A stretch of DNA of 64,000 bases. Origin: Calothrix sp. PCC 7716 (GTDB lineage: Bacteria > Cyanobacteriota > Cyanobacteriia > Cyanobacteriales > Nostocaceae). The stretch spans positions 8,188,580-8,252,579 of the forward strand of contig NZ_AP025018.1 in the NCBI RefSeq assembly GCF_019977735.1, read 5' to 3'. This document shows positions 27,242 to 35,562 of this stretch, piece by piece. The notes below the pieces were generated by a model. The model saw only the letters and a program-made list of their open reading frames with translations. It searched no databases and had not been told where the DNA came from. The number at the start of each line of letters is the position of its first letter. Positions within the stretch are counted from its first letter, which is position 1. The position numbers and the translations under genes were made by a program.

Positions 27242-27759
27242 TGGTTCTTCAAATATCAGTTCGTTTAGCTCGACCCCAAGATGCAGAACAAATGCATCAT
27301 ATTCACGTTAACTCAGTGCGTCAACTTTGTGCAATTGACTATACAAAAGAGCAAATAGAAGCTTGGGTAGGTCATTTAAACCCCGAAACACTTCGTCAAT
27401 ACATAATAAATGGCGCCAGATATGAAGTACAATTTGTTGCAGAAGATGAAAATGGCACAATAATAGGTTTTTCAGCTTTTGATAAAAATGGAGATATTAA
27501 TGCTGTTTACGTTCATCCGGACTATACACGTCAAGGAGTAGGGAAACAGCTACTTAAAGCAGTAGAAAACGAAGCACTAGCTCATAACTTCACAAAGCTA
27601 CAAATATCAGCATCTATAACTGCTCTTCCTTTCTACAAAGCAAATGGTTATAAATTTATTAAATATTCATCACATCGCTTGCGTTCTAATGTAAAAATAC
27701 CATGTGCCTTACTAGAGAAAACACTTGCAACGGATGTAACGGATGTAACGGATGGTTAA
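27241..27759 (+). CDS. GNAT N-acetyltransferase
   Basis: 172 residues from the ATG at 27241, which shares its A with the recQ stop codon (TAATG), so translation is coupled. VRLARPQDAEQMHHIHVNSV gives the N-terminal fold and VHPDYTRQGVGKQLL (about 99-113) the acetyl-CoA motif. The last residues (TDVTDVTDG) are encoded by an AACGGATGTAACGGATG repeat at 27730-27757, so the C terminus has been extended by a repeat. Substrate unknown. Confidence 0.88.
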   Translation: MVLQISVRLARPQDAEQMHHIHVNSVRQLCAIDYTKEQIEAWVGHLNPETLRQYIINGARYEVQFVAEDENGTIIGFSAFDKNGDINAVYVHPDYTRQGVGKQLLKAVENEALAHNFTKLQISASITALPFYKANGYKFIKYSSHRLRSNVKIPCALLEKTLATDVTDVTDG

Positions 27760-27876
27760 TTTTAACTTTAATTAAATATTAAATTATATAGTGATGTGTT
27801 TTTTGGATGTTATATTTACCTGAAATTAAAATAATGTCATTTTTAGGTAATTATTTATACTCGAACAAAATTTAAC

Positions 27877-28194
27877 ATGTCAAAGATAATAGGCATCGAT
27901 AACATGACTGTGGAAGCAGTAAACAACGAGCTATCGAAAGGTGCCAAGTTTGTAGTATTTCCTTACTGCTTCTCGATAGTGATAATGTCATTCAAACGGA
28001 GTTCTGATATTTACTTTATTAAAGCAGGTGAAGGCGCCTTTGGTAAGAGCATTCCGTTTTTACTAATTTCATTATTCCTGGGATGGTGGGGAATACCTTG
28101 GGGAATTATTTACACGATTCAATGTTTGTTTGATAACCTTAGAGGTGGAAGAGATGTTACAGAGCAGGTAATTTCAGCATTAAGGCAAGAGTAA
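27877..28194 (+). CDS. Hypothetical membrane protein
   Basis: 105 residues. A conserved-looking soluble N-terminal part (GAKFVVFPYCFSIVIMSFKR) is followed by one strong hydrophobic segment (SIPFLLISLFLGWWGIPWG, about 59-77) and a short polar tail ending in VTEQVISALRQE. Such proteins occur in other bacteria without assigned function. It stands between recQ/GNAT and the SnoaL-like gene. Confidence 0.7.
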   Translation: MSKIIGIDNMTVEAVNNELSKGAKFVVFPYCFSIVIMSFKRSSDIYFIKAGEGAFGKSIPFLLISLFLGWWGIPWGIIYTIQCLFDNLRGGRDVTEQVISALRQE

Positions 28195-28214
28195 TTATAG
28201 AAATTTTAATTCCT

Positions 28215-28613
28215 CTAATGAGATTTTCCATCGCTACCTAAATATTCACGATAACCGCAAATTTTATCGCCACTGACATCAAAAGAAACAGCAATACGGT
28301 TTTTGTAAGGTTGTCCCCGCATTATTCCTTCGTCTCTAAATTCAAAAACAACTGTTGTTTCGCTACTGGTGACTCTTTCTAGGCAAGTTAAGGTGATACT
28401 TGAGCCAAAAACTTCATTTACGTATTCAAAAAATTGCTTCGCTCTTTCTTTGCCAGTATTTAAACCTTGATATGGGCCGATGGGGAACCAGAAAGTAAAG
28501 TCATCACTAAGCATATCTAAAAAAGGATTCCAATCACCAGTCCCTAAGCCATGCATTAATTTGTCAAAACCTTGTTGACCAACTTTTAATGTATTATCTG
28601 AAGTTTCCGTCAT
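28215..28613 (-). CDS. SnoaL-like/NTF2-fold protein
   Basis: 132 residues from the ATG at 28613. The cone-shaped alpha-beta barrel fold is suggested by GDWNPFLDMLSDDFTFWFP (about 27-45), the central ERAKQFFEYVNEVFG helix and C-terminal strands with FEFRDEGIMRG and KICGYREYLG. Members are small hydrolases, isomerases or binding proteins. Specific function unknown. Confidence 0.8.
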   Translation of the reverse strand: MTETSDNTLKVGQQGFDKLMHGLGTGDWNPFLDMLSDDFTFWFPIGPYQGLNTGKERAKQFFEYVNEVFGSSITLTCLERVTSSETTVVFEFRDEGIMRGQPYKNRIAVSFDVSGDKICGYREYLGSDGKSH

Positions 28614-28664
28614 TATTTTACCCAATAACAAATACTAGTAACCTATTAACATCTAACAACAATT

Positions 28665-28892
28665 TTACCCCAATTCTATTATATCTATAAATTTTATTAC
28701 TAAATTGGATATTTCTTCAACTTGTTGATTCATCATTAAGAATGTTCCACCTTCTATTTCTACAAATTTTGCTTGAGGAATTATTTTGGTAATAGAAGTT
28801 CGATTCTCTGGTTGGGAAAAACCCATTTTTACAAGCGCTTTAATGTCTTCTGTTCCCGATAATACAGCAGATTTTGTGTTAATGCGGTACAT
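28665..28892 (-). pseudogene. Alpha/beta hydrolase C-terminal remnant
   Basis: TKIIPQAKFVEIEGGTFLMM followed by EEISNLVIKFI looks like the end of an alpha/beta hydrolase, where the residue after the EGG turn is normally the catalytic His; here it is Thr. Everything N-terminal of this is missing. It abuts a GTAGAGACG-type palindrome and a nitrilase fragment. Relic. Confidence 0.55.
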
Positions 28893-28916
28893 GTAGCGAC
28901 ATGTCGCGTCTCTACA
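28889..28916. repeat. GTAGAGACG-family palindrome copy
   Basis: TGTAGCGACATGTCGCG then TCTCTACA: a copy with the outer block of the family at 18-47. It marks the joint between the nitrilase fragment and the hydrolase fragment. Confidence 0.75.
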
Positions 28917-29203
28917 AGGTTTTGGGCAATTTTTCCCAAACTTTCATATTCAGCCCCATTCATTTCTAAACAAGCTTTGTCTTGCCAAACCTCAAAAGAC
29001 TCTCCCATAGGGAAACCCGTCAGAAAGTATTCTGGTAGAACTATTAAACGACAGTCGAAACCAATAAAAGCAAGACTAACAGGTATTTGTTGCGCTAAAC
29101 GGTTGATACTTTTTTGCATTAAATCACGGGCTTCTTGACGGTCAGCAGCCAAATTGACCGCATGACAAGTCATTTGCAACGCTAAAACTCTGTAAGATTC
29201 CAT
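28917..29203 (-). pseudogene. Nitrilase-superfamily N-terminal fragment
   Basis: VLALQMTCHAVNLAADRQEA (about 6-25) and CRLIVLPEYFLTGFPMGES (about 51-69) match the first third of carbon-nitrogen hydrolases, including the catalytic Glu in LPEY. Homology stops at about residue 95, exactly where the palindrome at 28889-28916 begins, and the Lys and Cys of the catalytic triad are absent. The gene was cut at the repeat; not functional as an amidase. Confidence 0.75.
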
Positions 29204-29249
29204 ATTGTTAGCTTTTATATTGCGTGCAGTCTTATATTAAAGGAATATA

Positions 29250-29282
29250 ATGTAAAAACCCGGTTACATGTGAACCGGGTTA
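29250..29282 (-). terminator. Intrinsic terminator of the 58-aa gene
   Basis: On the minus strand, AACCCGGTT and AACCGGGTT pair around CACATGT and are followed by TTTT. It lies about 45 bases after the stop at 29326. Confidence 0.85.
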
Positions 29283-29325
29283 TGTATCGATTTGAACTAG
29301 CTGTGTATTTATGGGAAATAGATGT

Positions 29326-29502
29326 TTAATTTTCAGTAAGTAGGGTGGGCACTTCTTGACTGGGCGCCTCTGATAATGTTTCTGTTAAAGGTGGTTTGAT
29401 TTTCTCTGCTCTGTCAGTGAGTAGCGTTGACAGCAACTTTGGTAATGCGATGCAAACAGTTGCACTAAAGAGTGTTAGGAGTAAACCCTCTGTCAAATTC
29501 AA
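29326..29502 (-). CDS. Small single-pass membrane protein, TTG start
   Basis: 58 residues read from the TTG at 29502 behind GGGGGAAGG: MNLTEGLLLTLFSATVCIAL is one membrane helix, then PKLLSTLL and a polar, Pro-rich tail. No ATG is available in this frame. The N-terminal 28 residues align without gaps to those of the next gene (29701-29958), which supports both as real genes. Own terminator at 29250-29282. Function unknown. Confidence 0.65.
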   Translation of the reverse strand: MNLTEGLLLTLFSATVCIALPKLLSTLLTDRAEKIKPPLTETLSEAPSQEVPTLLTEN

Positions 29503-29651
29503 AGCCTTCCCCCTTTTTTTTATAATTGGTTCTATTTATCAAGTGTGCAGCATATTGATTAATATATGTTCAACCGAATGTTTGGAATTTCTTTTGATAA
29601 CTATAAGTTTAACTTAATATTAATTTTTGTAAACATAAGTCAACATAATAT

Positions 29652-29692
29652 TAAAAAGGGAGATACTGCCCCTTGTAGGCAATCTCCCCATC
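29652..29692 (-). terminator. Intrinsic terminator of the 85-aa gene
   Basis: On the minus strand GGGAGATTGCC pairs with GGC..ATCTCCC and is followed by TTTTT. It lies directly behind the stop at 29701. Confidence 0.8.
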
Positions 29693-29700
29693 AAGTTGCT

Positions 29701-29958
29701 CTACAAATTTGGAGAACATCTCTCGCAGAAGTGCGGGCTGAATTTACATGATGGAGTGGTTTTCAAGGTATAAGTAGCACAGAATGGAAAACTACTAACT
29801 TTTGGCTTATGCTTTTGTTTTTCTTTTTGAAGAACAAGAACTCGACTTTGTTTTATTGATTGATTGCCAAGAGCCAAAATCATTGAAACCATTCGCGGCA
29901 AAACAAGGCAAGTAATTGTGCTGACCAAAGTTAGTAATACGATATCTATTGAATTCAT
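29701..29958 (-). CDS. Small membrane protein, paralogue of 29326-29502
   Basis: 85 residues from the ATG at 29958, with ribosome site AAGAGG. MNSIDIVLLTLVSTITCLVL and PRMVSMIL correspond to the helix and following segment of the neighbouring 58-aa protein. The C-terminal half is different: basic, then a Cys-rich end (FCATY, CKFSPHFCERC). Two adjacent monocistronic genes with separate terminators suggest a tandem duplication with divergent tails. Function unknown. Confidence 0.65.
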   Translation of the reverse strand: MNSIDIVLLTLVSTITCLVLPRMVSMILALGNQSIKQSRVLVLQKEKQKHKPKVSSFPFCATYTLKTTPSCKFSPHFCERCSPNL

Positions 29959-30339
29959 GTCTGGTTTACCTCTTAATGAATCGTAGTAGGCTGTGTGAAT
30001 TTTACATTTTAGGTTTTAGACCTTGGGTTAAAAACAACTCAAGGCCTAAAATTCAAAATTTAAAATAGATGTGCGCTGCGGTCGTTCAGAGGGCATGTAA
30101 AGACGCGATTAATCGCGTCTCTACATAGCGCGGGTTTTGAAGCATCACTGTTTCTTTATATCAGCCTAACACAACATAGAGTTTAATCAATAGGTGAATT
30201 TATTTTGATGTGGAGAAGTCAATGTCATAAAGTTGTGTCTTTTTAAGTAGGTTATGCTATTTCTGATGCGGAATATGCTGGAAACAGTATTAGCTTAATT
30301 TTTAGGTAATAGTAGGGTGAGGTGGTTATGCTAAAAACA
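29959..30339. other. Gene-free stretch
   Basis: No gene seen. It contains a GTAGAGACG-family palindrome copy at about 30093-30126 (arms AAGACGCGATTAATCGCGTC) and otherwise AT-rich sequence leading into the acyl-ACP synthetase relic. Confidence 0.6.
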
Positions 30340-31018
30340 TATGATGACCAAAATTTTTGGTGAGTTATAGTTTGCGCGAAGGTGAAGAACGCGAAGCATT
30401 TGATTGATTATTTAGATGTTGAGACACTGAGCGATATATGGCGTGAAGTAGCAAACCCATGTTAGGCATGTTGTGGCAGTTTATGACCCTCATCCGAAAT
30501 CAGAAGTTGTTTTAACTTACACTCAATTCAATCAAAAAATTCAGTGTTTTGTGGCTGATTTACACGCTTTCTTGATGGCAACTGGTGATAGAAGCGTTTT
30601 AAAGCTATGCTAACGACCTGATTTTAACCGGACGTGTAAAAAATACTATTGTATTAACAAATAGTGAGAACTATTGAGCCATAAGCAATTGAGGATGCAG
30701 CAATAGTTCTTGACGGCGCCTTAAGCTATGTATACAAAAAGACAATGTTACACTGGCAGGCAGCCAAAAAATAAACTTGGAGAGTAAAATAATCCTGGAT
30801 TTATTTCGTCGAAAACTTAACCTTGAGGTGCAAAATCGTCCTGGCGTTCCGTCCGGACGACCGTATAGGCACCTGCACGGTTAATTTTAGAGCCATTTTC
30901 GACAGAAAATGGTTTAATGACACAAACATTGAAGGTGAGGCGCAATTAGTTGTAATGGAACGTCCCAGACGATACTATTAACAACATGTTCGCCCTCACC
31001 TCCACAACTGTTAACTAA
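30340..31018 (+). pseudogene. aas: Acyl-ACP synthetase (Aas) relic
   Basis: Fragments of a long-chain acyl-ACP/CoA synthetase appear in the right order in three frames with stops: LREGEEREAFD near 30375, VVAVYDPHPKSEVVLTYTQF near 30480-30540, NDLILTGRVKNTIVLTN near 30615-30665, LNLEVQNRPG near 30815, and RLILEPFSTENGLMTQTLKV near 30880-30935, ending NNMFALTSTTVN before TAA at 31016. The central part with the ATP and acyl pockets (several hundred residues) is deleted. A functional Aas activates free fatty acids for recycling. YlqD follows 20 bases later, as it does beside aas in other cyanobacteria. Confidence 0.85.
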
Positions 31019-31037
31019 TGAGTGAACGTGAAACTTT

Positions 31038-31484
31038 ATGGATGTCTCCAAGCAACTACTATTAAAGCGTGCTGTCAATGTCAAAGCGATTGTTACTACG
31101 CTTTGGAAAGAAGAAGTACAGCAGCAACTTCAGGGTCAAATAATCCAAATTGACCAACAGCTACAACAACTCGATGTTCAAGGACAACGGGCAATAGCAG
31201 AAATTCAAAAACAAGGTTTGCAACCACCCGGACCACAAACCTTACAGCAAATAGATAATATCCAAGCGCAAGTCAACGAGAAAAAGAGTGAGTTATTAGA
31301 ACAAAAGAACCAAAGCTTGCAAAATCTCCAACAGGTTCAGCTATTAGAACTCGACCAGGAAGTAAATCAATTCCAAATGGAAGGTTTCTTCCGCGTTGAA
31401 CCAGGAGATAACTTAATTAGCAAGTTACAAGTCGAAGTAGTCATCCGTGATGGAGTCGTCGAAGAAATTCGCGGAGACATCTAA
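31038..31484 (+). CDS. YlqD family protein
   Basis: 148 residues, mostly Gln/Glu-rich helix with coiled-coil periodicity (about 25-105), then a beta-rich end FRVEPGDNLISKLQVEVVIR and VVEEIRGDI. MDVSKQLLLKRAVNVKAIVT at the start matches the YlqD family, of unknown function. It follows the acyl-ACP synthetase relic and probably lost its upstream operon partner; whether it keeps a promoter is unclear. Confidence 0.85.
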   Translation: MDVSKQLLLKRAVNVKAIVTTLWKEEVQQQLQGQIIQIDQQLQQLDVQGQRAIAEIQKQGLQPPGPQTLQQIDNIQAQVNEKKSELLEQKNQSLQNLQQVQLLELDQEVNQFQMEGFFRVEPGDNLISKLQVEVVIRDGVVEEIRGDI

Positions 31485-31489
31485 GAGAG

Positions 31490-31615
31490 TGAAAAGTGCT
31501 GAGTGCTGAGTGCTGAGTAGAGTTAGGAGTTAGGAGTTAGGAGTTAGGAGTTAGGAATTAAAGATATTACTCAGCACTTTCTACTCAGCACTCAGCACTT
31601 TCTACTCAGCACTAT
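31490..31615. repeat. GTGCTGAGT/ACTCAGCAC inverted repeat, second copy
   Basis: Three GTGCTGAGT units and five GTTAGGA units are followed by ACTCAGCAC units, giving a long imperfect hairpin like the one at 20985-21092. Its right end supplies the stop codon of the minus-strand gene at 31602-32093. Confidence 0.85.
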
Positions 31616-32093
31616 TCTCTGTGCTATTTCGTTTTCCCACCCAGACTATTTGCCACATAGGAGGAGAGGTAGCGAGTATTGTGCGTCCAAAAGTGCTGAG
31701 TTCGACGCGGTAGCGAACTGCATCGCGAGAGTTTTTAACTAGGTCGTTTTGAGTAATTGTTACTAAAGCTTGATTGGGTTGTGGGTAAGCGACCTCGACT
31801 TTTCGGGGTTTACCCTCAATACGATTTGTATCAAATGCTTCCATTGCTAATGATGCTGGGTCTGAACCTTGGAGCGCGGATTTGATACTTTCTAAAGGTA
31901 TCTTTTTATATTTTGCGCGTTCCGGATTAGCTGCAATGTCAGCTTCTATTGCCACAGGGGGTTGTTGCGCTTGTGCGTTCTGATTGGTGTAAATCAGTGA
32001 GGATGAATTAGAATTGTTAAAAACAACGCTAGCGCTGATTGTGGCAAAGATACTGAGTATCAAAATAAAAAATATCTTTGACTTTGCCGACAT
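31602..32093 (-). CDS. Secreted hypothetical protein
   Basis: 163 residues from the ATG at 32093 (MSAKSKIFFILILSIFATIS), which gives a clear signal peptide ending near AQAQQ. The mature part is soluble: AIEADIAANPERAKYKKIPL, then a beta-rich domain (KVEVAYPQPNQALVTITQND, RYRVELSTFG). The last codons (NSAE) and the stop come from the repeat at 31490-31615. Similar proteins occur in other cyanobacteria, but I recognise no function. Confidence 0.75.
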   Translation of the reverse strand: MSAKSKIFFILILSIFATISASVVFNNSNSSSLIYTNQNAQAQQPPVAIEADIAANPERAKYKKIPLESIKSALQGSDPASLAMEAFDTNRIEGKPRKVEVAYPQPNQALVTITQNDLVKNSRDAVRYRVELSTFGRTILATSPPMWQIVWVGKRNSTENSAE

Positions 32094-32339
32094 AACAAAA
32101 ACGTGTGTGTGAGAAGGTTTAGTTATCAACTTTGCATTCTAAGTCTATATACAGCATTTCCTCCGGTCGTTTTATAACTTTTATATATAAATCACACTTT
32201 GGGGAGAGAGGTCAGGAAAAAAAGGCTTATACAAAATTTATAGACATAAACATTATTAAGATGGTTCCTCGTGCGAAGAAGCAAGCTACAATTCGATTTG
32301 GCACAATTTATAATTTATCGATTAACCTAACCACACAAG

Positions 32340-33650
32340 ATGAGCATTTACGAAGTATTCATGCCCGCACTTAGTTCCACCATGACCGAAGGCAAGATTG
32401 TTTCCTGGGCAAAATCACCTGGTGACAAAGTGGAAAAAGGCGAAACTGTGGTGGTTGTCGAGTCTGATAAAGCTGATATGGATGTGGAATCCTTTTATGA
32501 AGGATACCTTGCCCATATCATAGTTCAAGCTGGTGATTCGGCGCCTGTTGGGGAAGCGATTGCTTTTATTGTTGAAACCGAAGCGGAAATTGCCACTGCG
32601 GCAGCACAAGCAAAATCAACCGCACAACCTATTGCTTCTTCAGTTGCTGCAACAAACGGCGCTTTTTCAACCGCAACTGCACAAACCACAACAGCAAATA
32701 ACGGCTCAAACCATCGCGAAGGTAGGGTTGTAGCGTCACCACGCGCTAAGAAATTAGCAAAAGAGCTAAAAGTCGAGTTGGATAAAATTACTACTGGTAG
32801 TGGTCCTTTCGGTCGTATTATTGCTGCCGATATAGAAGCTCTTGCAGGCAAAGTTACAACCGCGACACCAGTGGTTGCTCCTGTAGCTCGTGTTGAAACA
32901 CCAGTTTACACACCAGCACCAGCTGCAAAACCAACTCCAACACCAACACCAGCACCAACACCTGTTCCAGCAGTGCCAGGAACAACAACACCATTTAACA
33001 CGTTACAAAACGCTGTTAATAGGAGTATGGTTGCGAGTTTGGCAGTTCCAGTTTTCCGTGTAGGCTACACTATTACCACCGACGCTCTCGACAAACTCTA
33101 CAAACAGCTTAAATCTAAAGGTGTGACAATGAGCGCGCTGCTAGCAAAAGCTGTAGCGGTAACACTACAAAAACATCCTTTATTAAATGCTAGTTATTCT
33201 GACTCAGGAATTGTGCATCACTCTGGCATCAATATAGCTGTTGCAGTTGCAATGGACGATGGTGGGTTAATTACACCAGTCTTGCAAAACGCCGACCAAA
33301 CAGATATATATTCGCTATCACGTAACTGGAAGTCGTTGGTAGAACGTGCGCGTGCGAAACAACTTCAACCCGAAGAGTATAGTACAGGTACCTTTACTAT
33401 TTCTAACTTAGGAATGTTTGGTGTTGACACATTCGACGCTATCTTACCACCTGGAACTGGTTCGATACTAGCAATCGGCGCCTCGTGTCCTCAAGTAGTT
33501 GCAACAGAAAACGGAATGTTTGGTGTGAAGCAGCAAATGCAAGTCAATATTACCTGTGACCACCGTATTATATACGGCGCCCATGCAGCAGCCTTTTTAA
33601 AAGACTTGGCATCGTGCATTGAAACCAACACACAATCATTGACTATGTAA
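32340..33650 (+). CDS. Pyruvate dehydrogenase E2 (dihydrolipoamide acetyltransferase)
   Basis: 436 residues. One lipoyl domain with its lysine at about 44 (VESDKADMDVES), an E3-binding domain (about 130-168; ASPRAKKLAKE, GPFGRIIAADIE), a Pro/Ala/Thr linker (about 175-215) and the catalytic acetyltransferase core from about 220 with the active-site DHRIIYGA near the C terminus. A single lipoyl domain and this length are typical of cyanobacterial and plastid E2. It transfers acetyl groups from the lipoyl arm to CoA, feeding fatty acid synthesis and the TCA branch. Other complex genes are elsewhere. Confidence 0.96.
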   Translation: MSIYEVFMPALSSTMTEGKIVSWAKSPGDKVEKGETVVVVESDKADMDVESFYEGYLAHIIVQAGDSAPVGEAIAFIVETEAEIATAAAQAKSTAQPIASSVAATNGAFSTATAQTTTANNGSNHREGRVVASPRAKKLAKELKVELDKITTGSGPFGRIIAADIEALAGKVTTATPVVAPVARVETPVYTPAPAAKPTPTPTPAPTPVPAVPGTTTPFNTLQNAVNRSMVASLAVPVFRVGYTITTDALDKLYKQLKSKGVTMSALLAKAVAVTLQKHPLLNASYSDSGIVHHSGINIAVAVAMDDGGLITPVLQNADQTDIYSLSRNWKSLVERARAKQLQPEEYSTGTFTISNLGMFGVDTFDAILPPGTGSILAIGASCPQVVATENGMFGVKQQMQVNITCDHRIIYGAHAAAFLKDLASCIETNTQSLTM

Positions 33651-33683
33651 TATTTCTTAACATAGCGCTAATTTTTATTTATA

Positions 33684-33720
33684 AGGCTCGGTTTTACTCT
33701 TAACCGAGCTTATTATTTTA
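33684..33720 (+). terminator. Intrinsic terminator after the E2 gene
   Basis: GCTCGGTT (33686-33693) pairs with AACCGAGC (33702-33709), followed by TTATTATTTTA. The arms are the same as in the inverted repeat at 55670-55736. Confidence 0.8.
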
Positions 33721-33743
33721 GATATAATTAAAAGGTTAGTCCT

Positions 33744-34901
33744 ATGACAAAAGAATCTCCCTTAGTTTCTGTTATCATACCGGCTTACAATGCTGAGACT
33801 TTTATTAAACGAACATTGGATTCTATCCTCACTCAGACGTACACAAATATTGAAGTTTTAGTTGTTGATGACGGTTCGCTTGATGGAACTGCCGATATTT
33901 TAAAATCTTTTGTTCAGAAAGACAGTCGTGTCAAACTCTTGCAGCAGTCAAATGCAGGGGTAGCAGCAGCTCGTAATTTAGCAATTGAAAACTCTAGTGG
34001 TGAGTATATCGCACCGATTGATGCCGATGATATTTGGTATCCCCAAAAACTAGAAAAACAAGTGCAATGCTTACTAGAAGCTGACCCATCTGTAGGACTA
34101 GTTTATGCCTGGTCGGTCAACATTGACGAGGATGATATGATCTATGGAATACCTGATACTGAATATCATAGAGACTTTTATAGCGCAGAGGGAACTGTTT
34201 ACCCACTTCTGGTGTACACCAACTTTATAGGCTGTGCTAGTGTACCTCTGATACGCCGATCTTGTTTTGAAAAAGTTGGTGGTTACAACTGTAAACTTAA
34301 ATCACATAATGCTCAAGGTTGTGAGGATTGGGATATTTATTTGCGTATTGCTGAACATTACAATTTTAGGGTAGTACAAGAATTTTTGATTGGTTACCGT
34401 CGGGTAAGAGGAAGTATGTCTTATAACTATCGGTCAATGGAAAGGTCTTATAATCTGTTTATGGCAGATTTCCAACAAAGACATCGAGAAATTCCTACTT
34501 ACATTTACGATTTGTCTGCCAGTAATTTTTGCTTTTATTTATCAGCAGCCAGCCAGTCTTGCGGAGATTATTGGAGTACTCTAGTCTTGGTATATAAAGG
34601 TATAAAATTAGACTATATCCAAATTGTTAGCTTATTTAAATATCAATTTTTAATTAAATTGCTTTTGAAAATTGCAGTTAAACCAATAATGTCTTGGATA
34701 GGTCTAGAGCATGACTATTGGTATGAGTATCTCAAGAAAAAATTTAAATTGCCTAATAATTTAGCTGTTAATCGTGTGATTAATGTTTCCCATATCCAGA
34801 AAAAAGCTGACGAATGTAAGCCATCGCGGAAACGATACAGCAAAATTCATCAACAAAGATGGTTGCAAGTGTTGCAGGTTTGTCGAGCAGTTGAATTATA
34901 G
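33744..34901 (+). CDS. Family 2 glycosyltransferase
   Basis: 385 residues with a GT-A fold domain: VSVIIPAYNAETFIKRTLDS (about 9-28), VVDDGSLDGT (about 40-49), DADDIWYPQKLEKQ (about 94-107, the DxD-type motif) and GCEDWDIYLRIAEHY (about 192-206). The C-terminal 120 residues are basic and helical without clear membrane segments. It would transfer a sugar from a nucleotide donor to a cell-surface polysaccharide or lipid; acceptor unknown. Not clustered with other polysaccharide genes. Confidence 0.92.
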   Translation: MTKESPLVSVIIPAYNAETFIKRTLDSILTQTYTNIEVLVVDDGSLDGTADILKSFVQKDSRVKLLQQSNAGVAAARNLAIENSSGEYIAPIDADDIWYPQKLEKQVQCLLEADPSVGLVYAWSVNIDEDDMIYGIPDTEYHRDFYSAEGTVYPLLVYTNFIGCASVPLIRRSCFEKVGGYNCKLKSHNAQGCEDWDIYLRIAEHYNFRVVQEFLIGYRRVRGSMSYNYRSMERSYNLFMADFQQRHREIPTYIYDLSASNFCFYLSAASQSCGDYWSTLVLVYKGIKLDYIQIVSLFKYQFLIKLLLKIAVKPIMSWIGLEHDYWYEYLKKKFKLPNNLAVNRVINVSHIQKKADECKPSRKRYSKIHQQRWLQVLQVCRAVEL

Positions 34902-34903
34902 GT

Positions 34904-35494
34904 TTAATCACGGTACACGGTTTTACCATCACCAGGTAATATTGTTAGCGACCGAGGACTGATTTTCTCTCCAACGGAAACTTCAACATCTCCATCCCAA
35001 ACTTCAATTGATAAAATTTTTCCATCCGTACTTTCATAGTCAAAATATTGACATTTTTCTGCTTTTCGTTTCATGGTTATACCAGTACGTGTCATTCTGG
35101 CTTTACCATAATCTACACGTGTATATATTTCTCCTGCAAAGTTTAATTCAGGTGGTGGGTCTTTACTTACATCAAGCTGGTTTGTCGGTTCTATTAGTGC
35201 AACTTCAACACGGTCATCTTCTTCGACTGATAACCAGGCTATTTTATCTTTGTCTTGTAGTAAATATTCGTACCAGTAGTAGGCGCCTTCTTGATAAGTC
35301 AATCTACCTTCGACTACCCAATCTATACCCATATGCTGGACTATATCACCAATCTGTAAATCAAATATAGTGGTATTTACTGGCGCCAGTTTTTTATTGG
35401 ATGCGGTTGGTTTTAATAAGTTGAATATTTGTTTGCGCTGTGCGTAGATAATTACGGCAGCAACTGCGATGATGGCTAGAGCAATATATAACAT
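34904..35494 (-). CDS. DUF4178 domain protein
   Basis: 196 residues. An N-terminal membrane helix (MLYIALAIIAVAAVIIYAQR) anchors a cytoplasmic DUF4178 domain (FDLQIGDIVQHMGIDWVVEG, YYWYEYLLQDKDKIAWLSVE). DUF4178 genes are often found next to spermidine-synthase-like membrane proteins and envelope-stress genes. Here it is the last gene of a minus-strand group with the synthase-like protein at 35563-37122. Function unknown. Confidence 0.9.
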   Translation of the reverse strand: MLYIALAIIAVAAVIIYAQRKQIFNLLKPTASNKKLAPVNTTIFDLQIGDIVQHMGIDWVVEGRLTYQEGAYYWYEYLLQDKDKIAWLSVEEDDRVEVALIEPTNQLDVSKDPPPELNFAGEIYTRVDYGKARMTRTGITMKRKAEKCQYFDYESTDGKILSIEVWDGDVEVSVGEKISPRSLTILPGDGKTVYRD

Positions 35495-35562
35495 TGTTTT
35501 AAATCCTGATGTGTAAAAATGTTTACCTTATTAGGCGCATAGGGCACAGAGGAGAAGTGGCG

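Noticed and set aside
28829-28916. C-terminal extension of the nitrilase fragment
   Set aside because: The last 30 residues of that frame translate the palindrome and antisense hydrolase sequence, not nitrilase.
30340-31018. Several short real genes
   Set aside because: Joined across frames the pieces give ordered segments of one acyl-ACP synthetase, so they are relics of a single gene.
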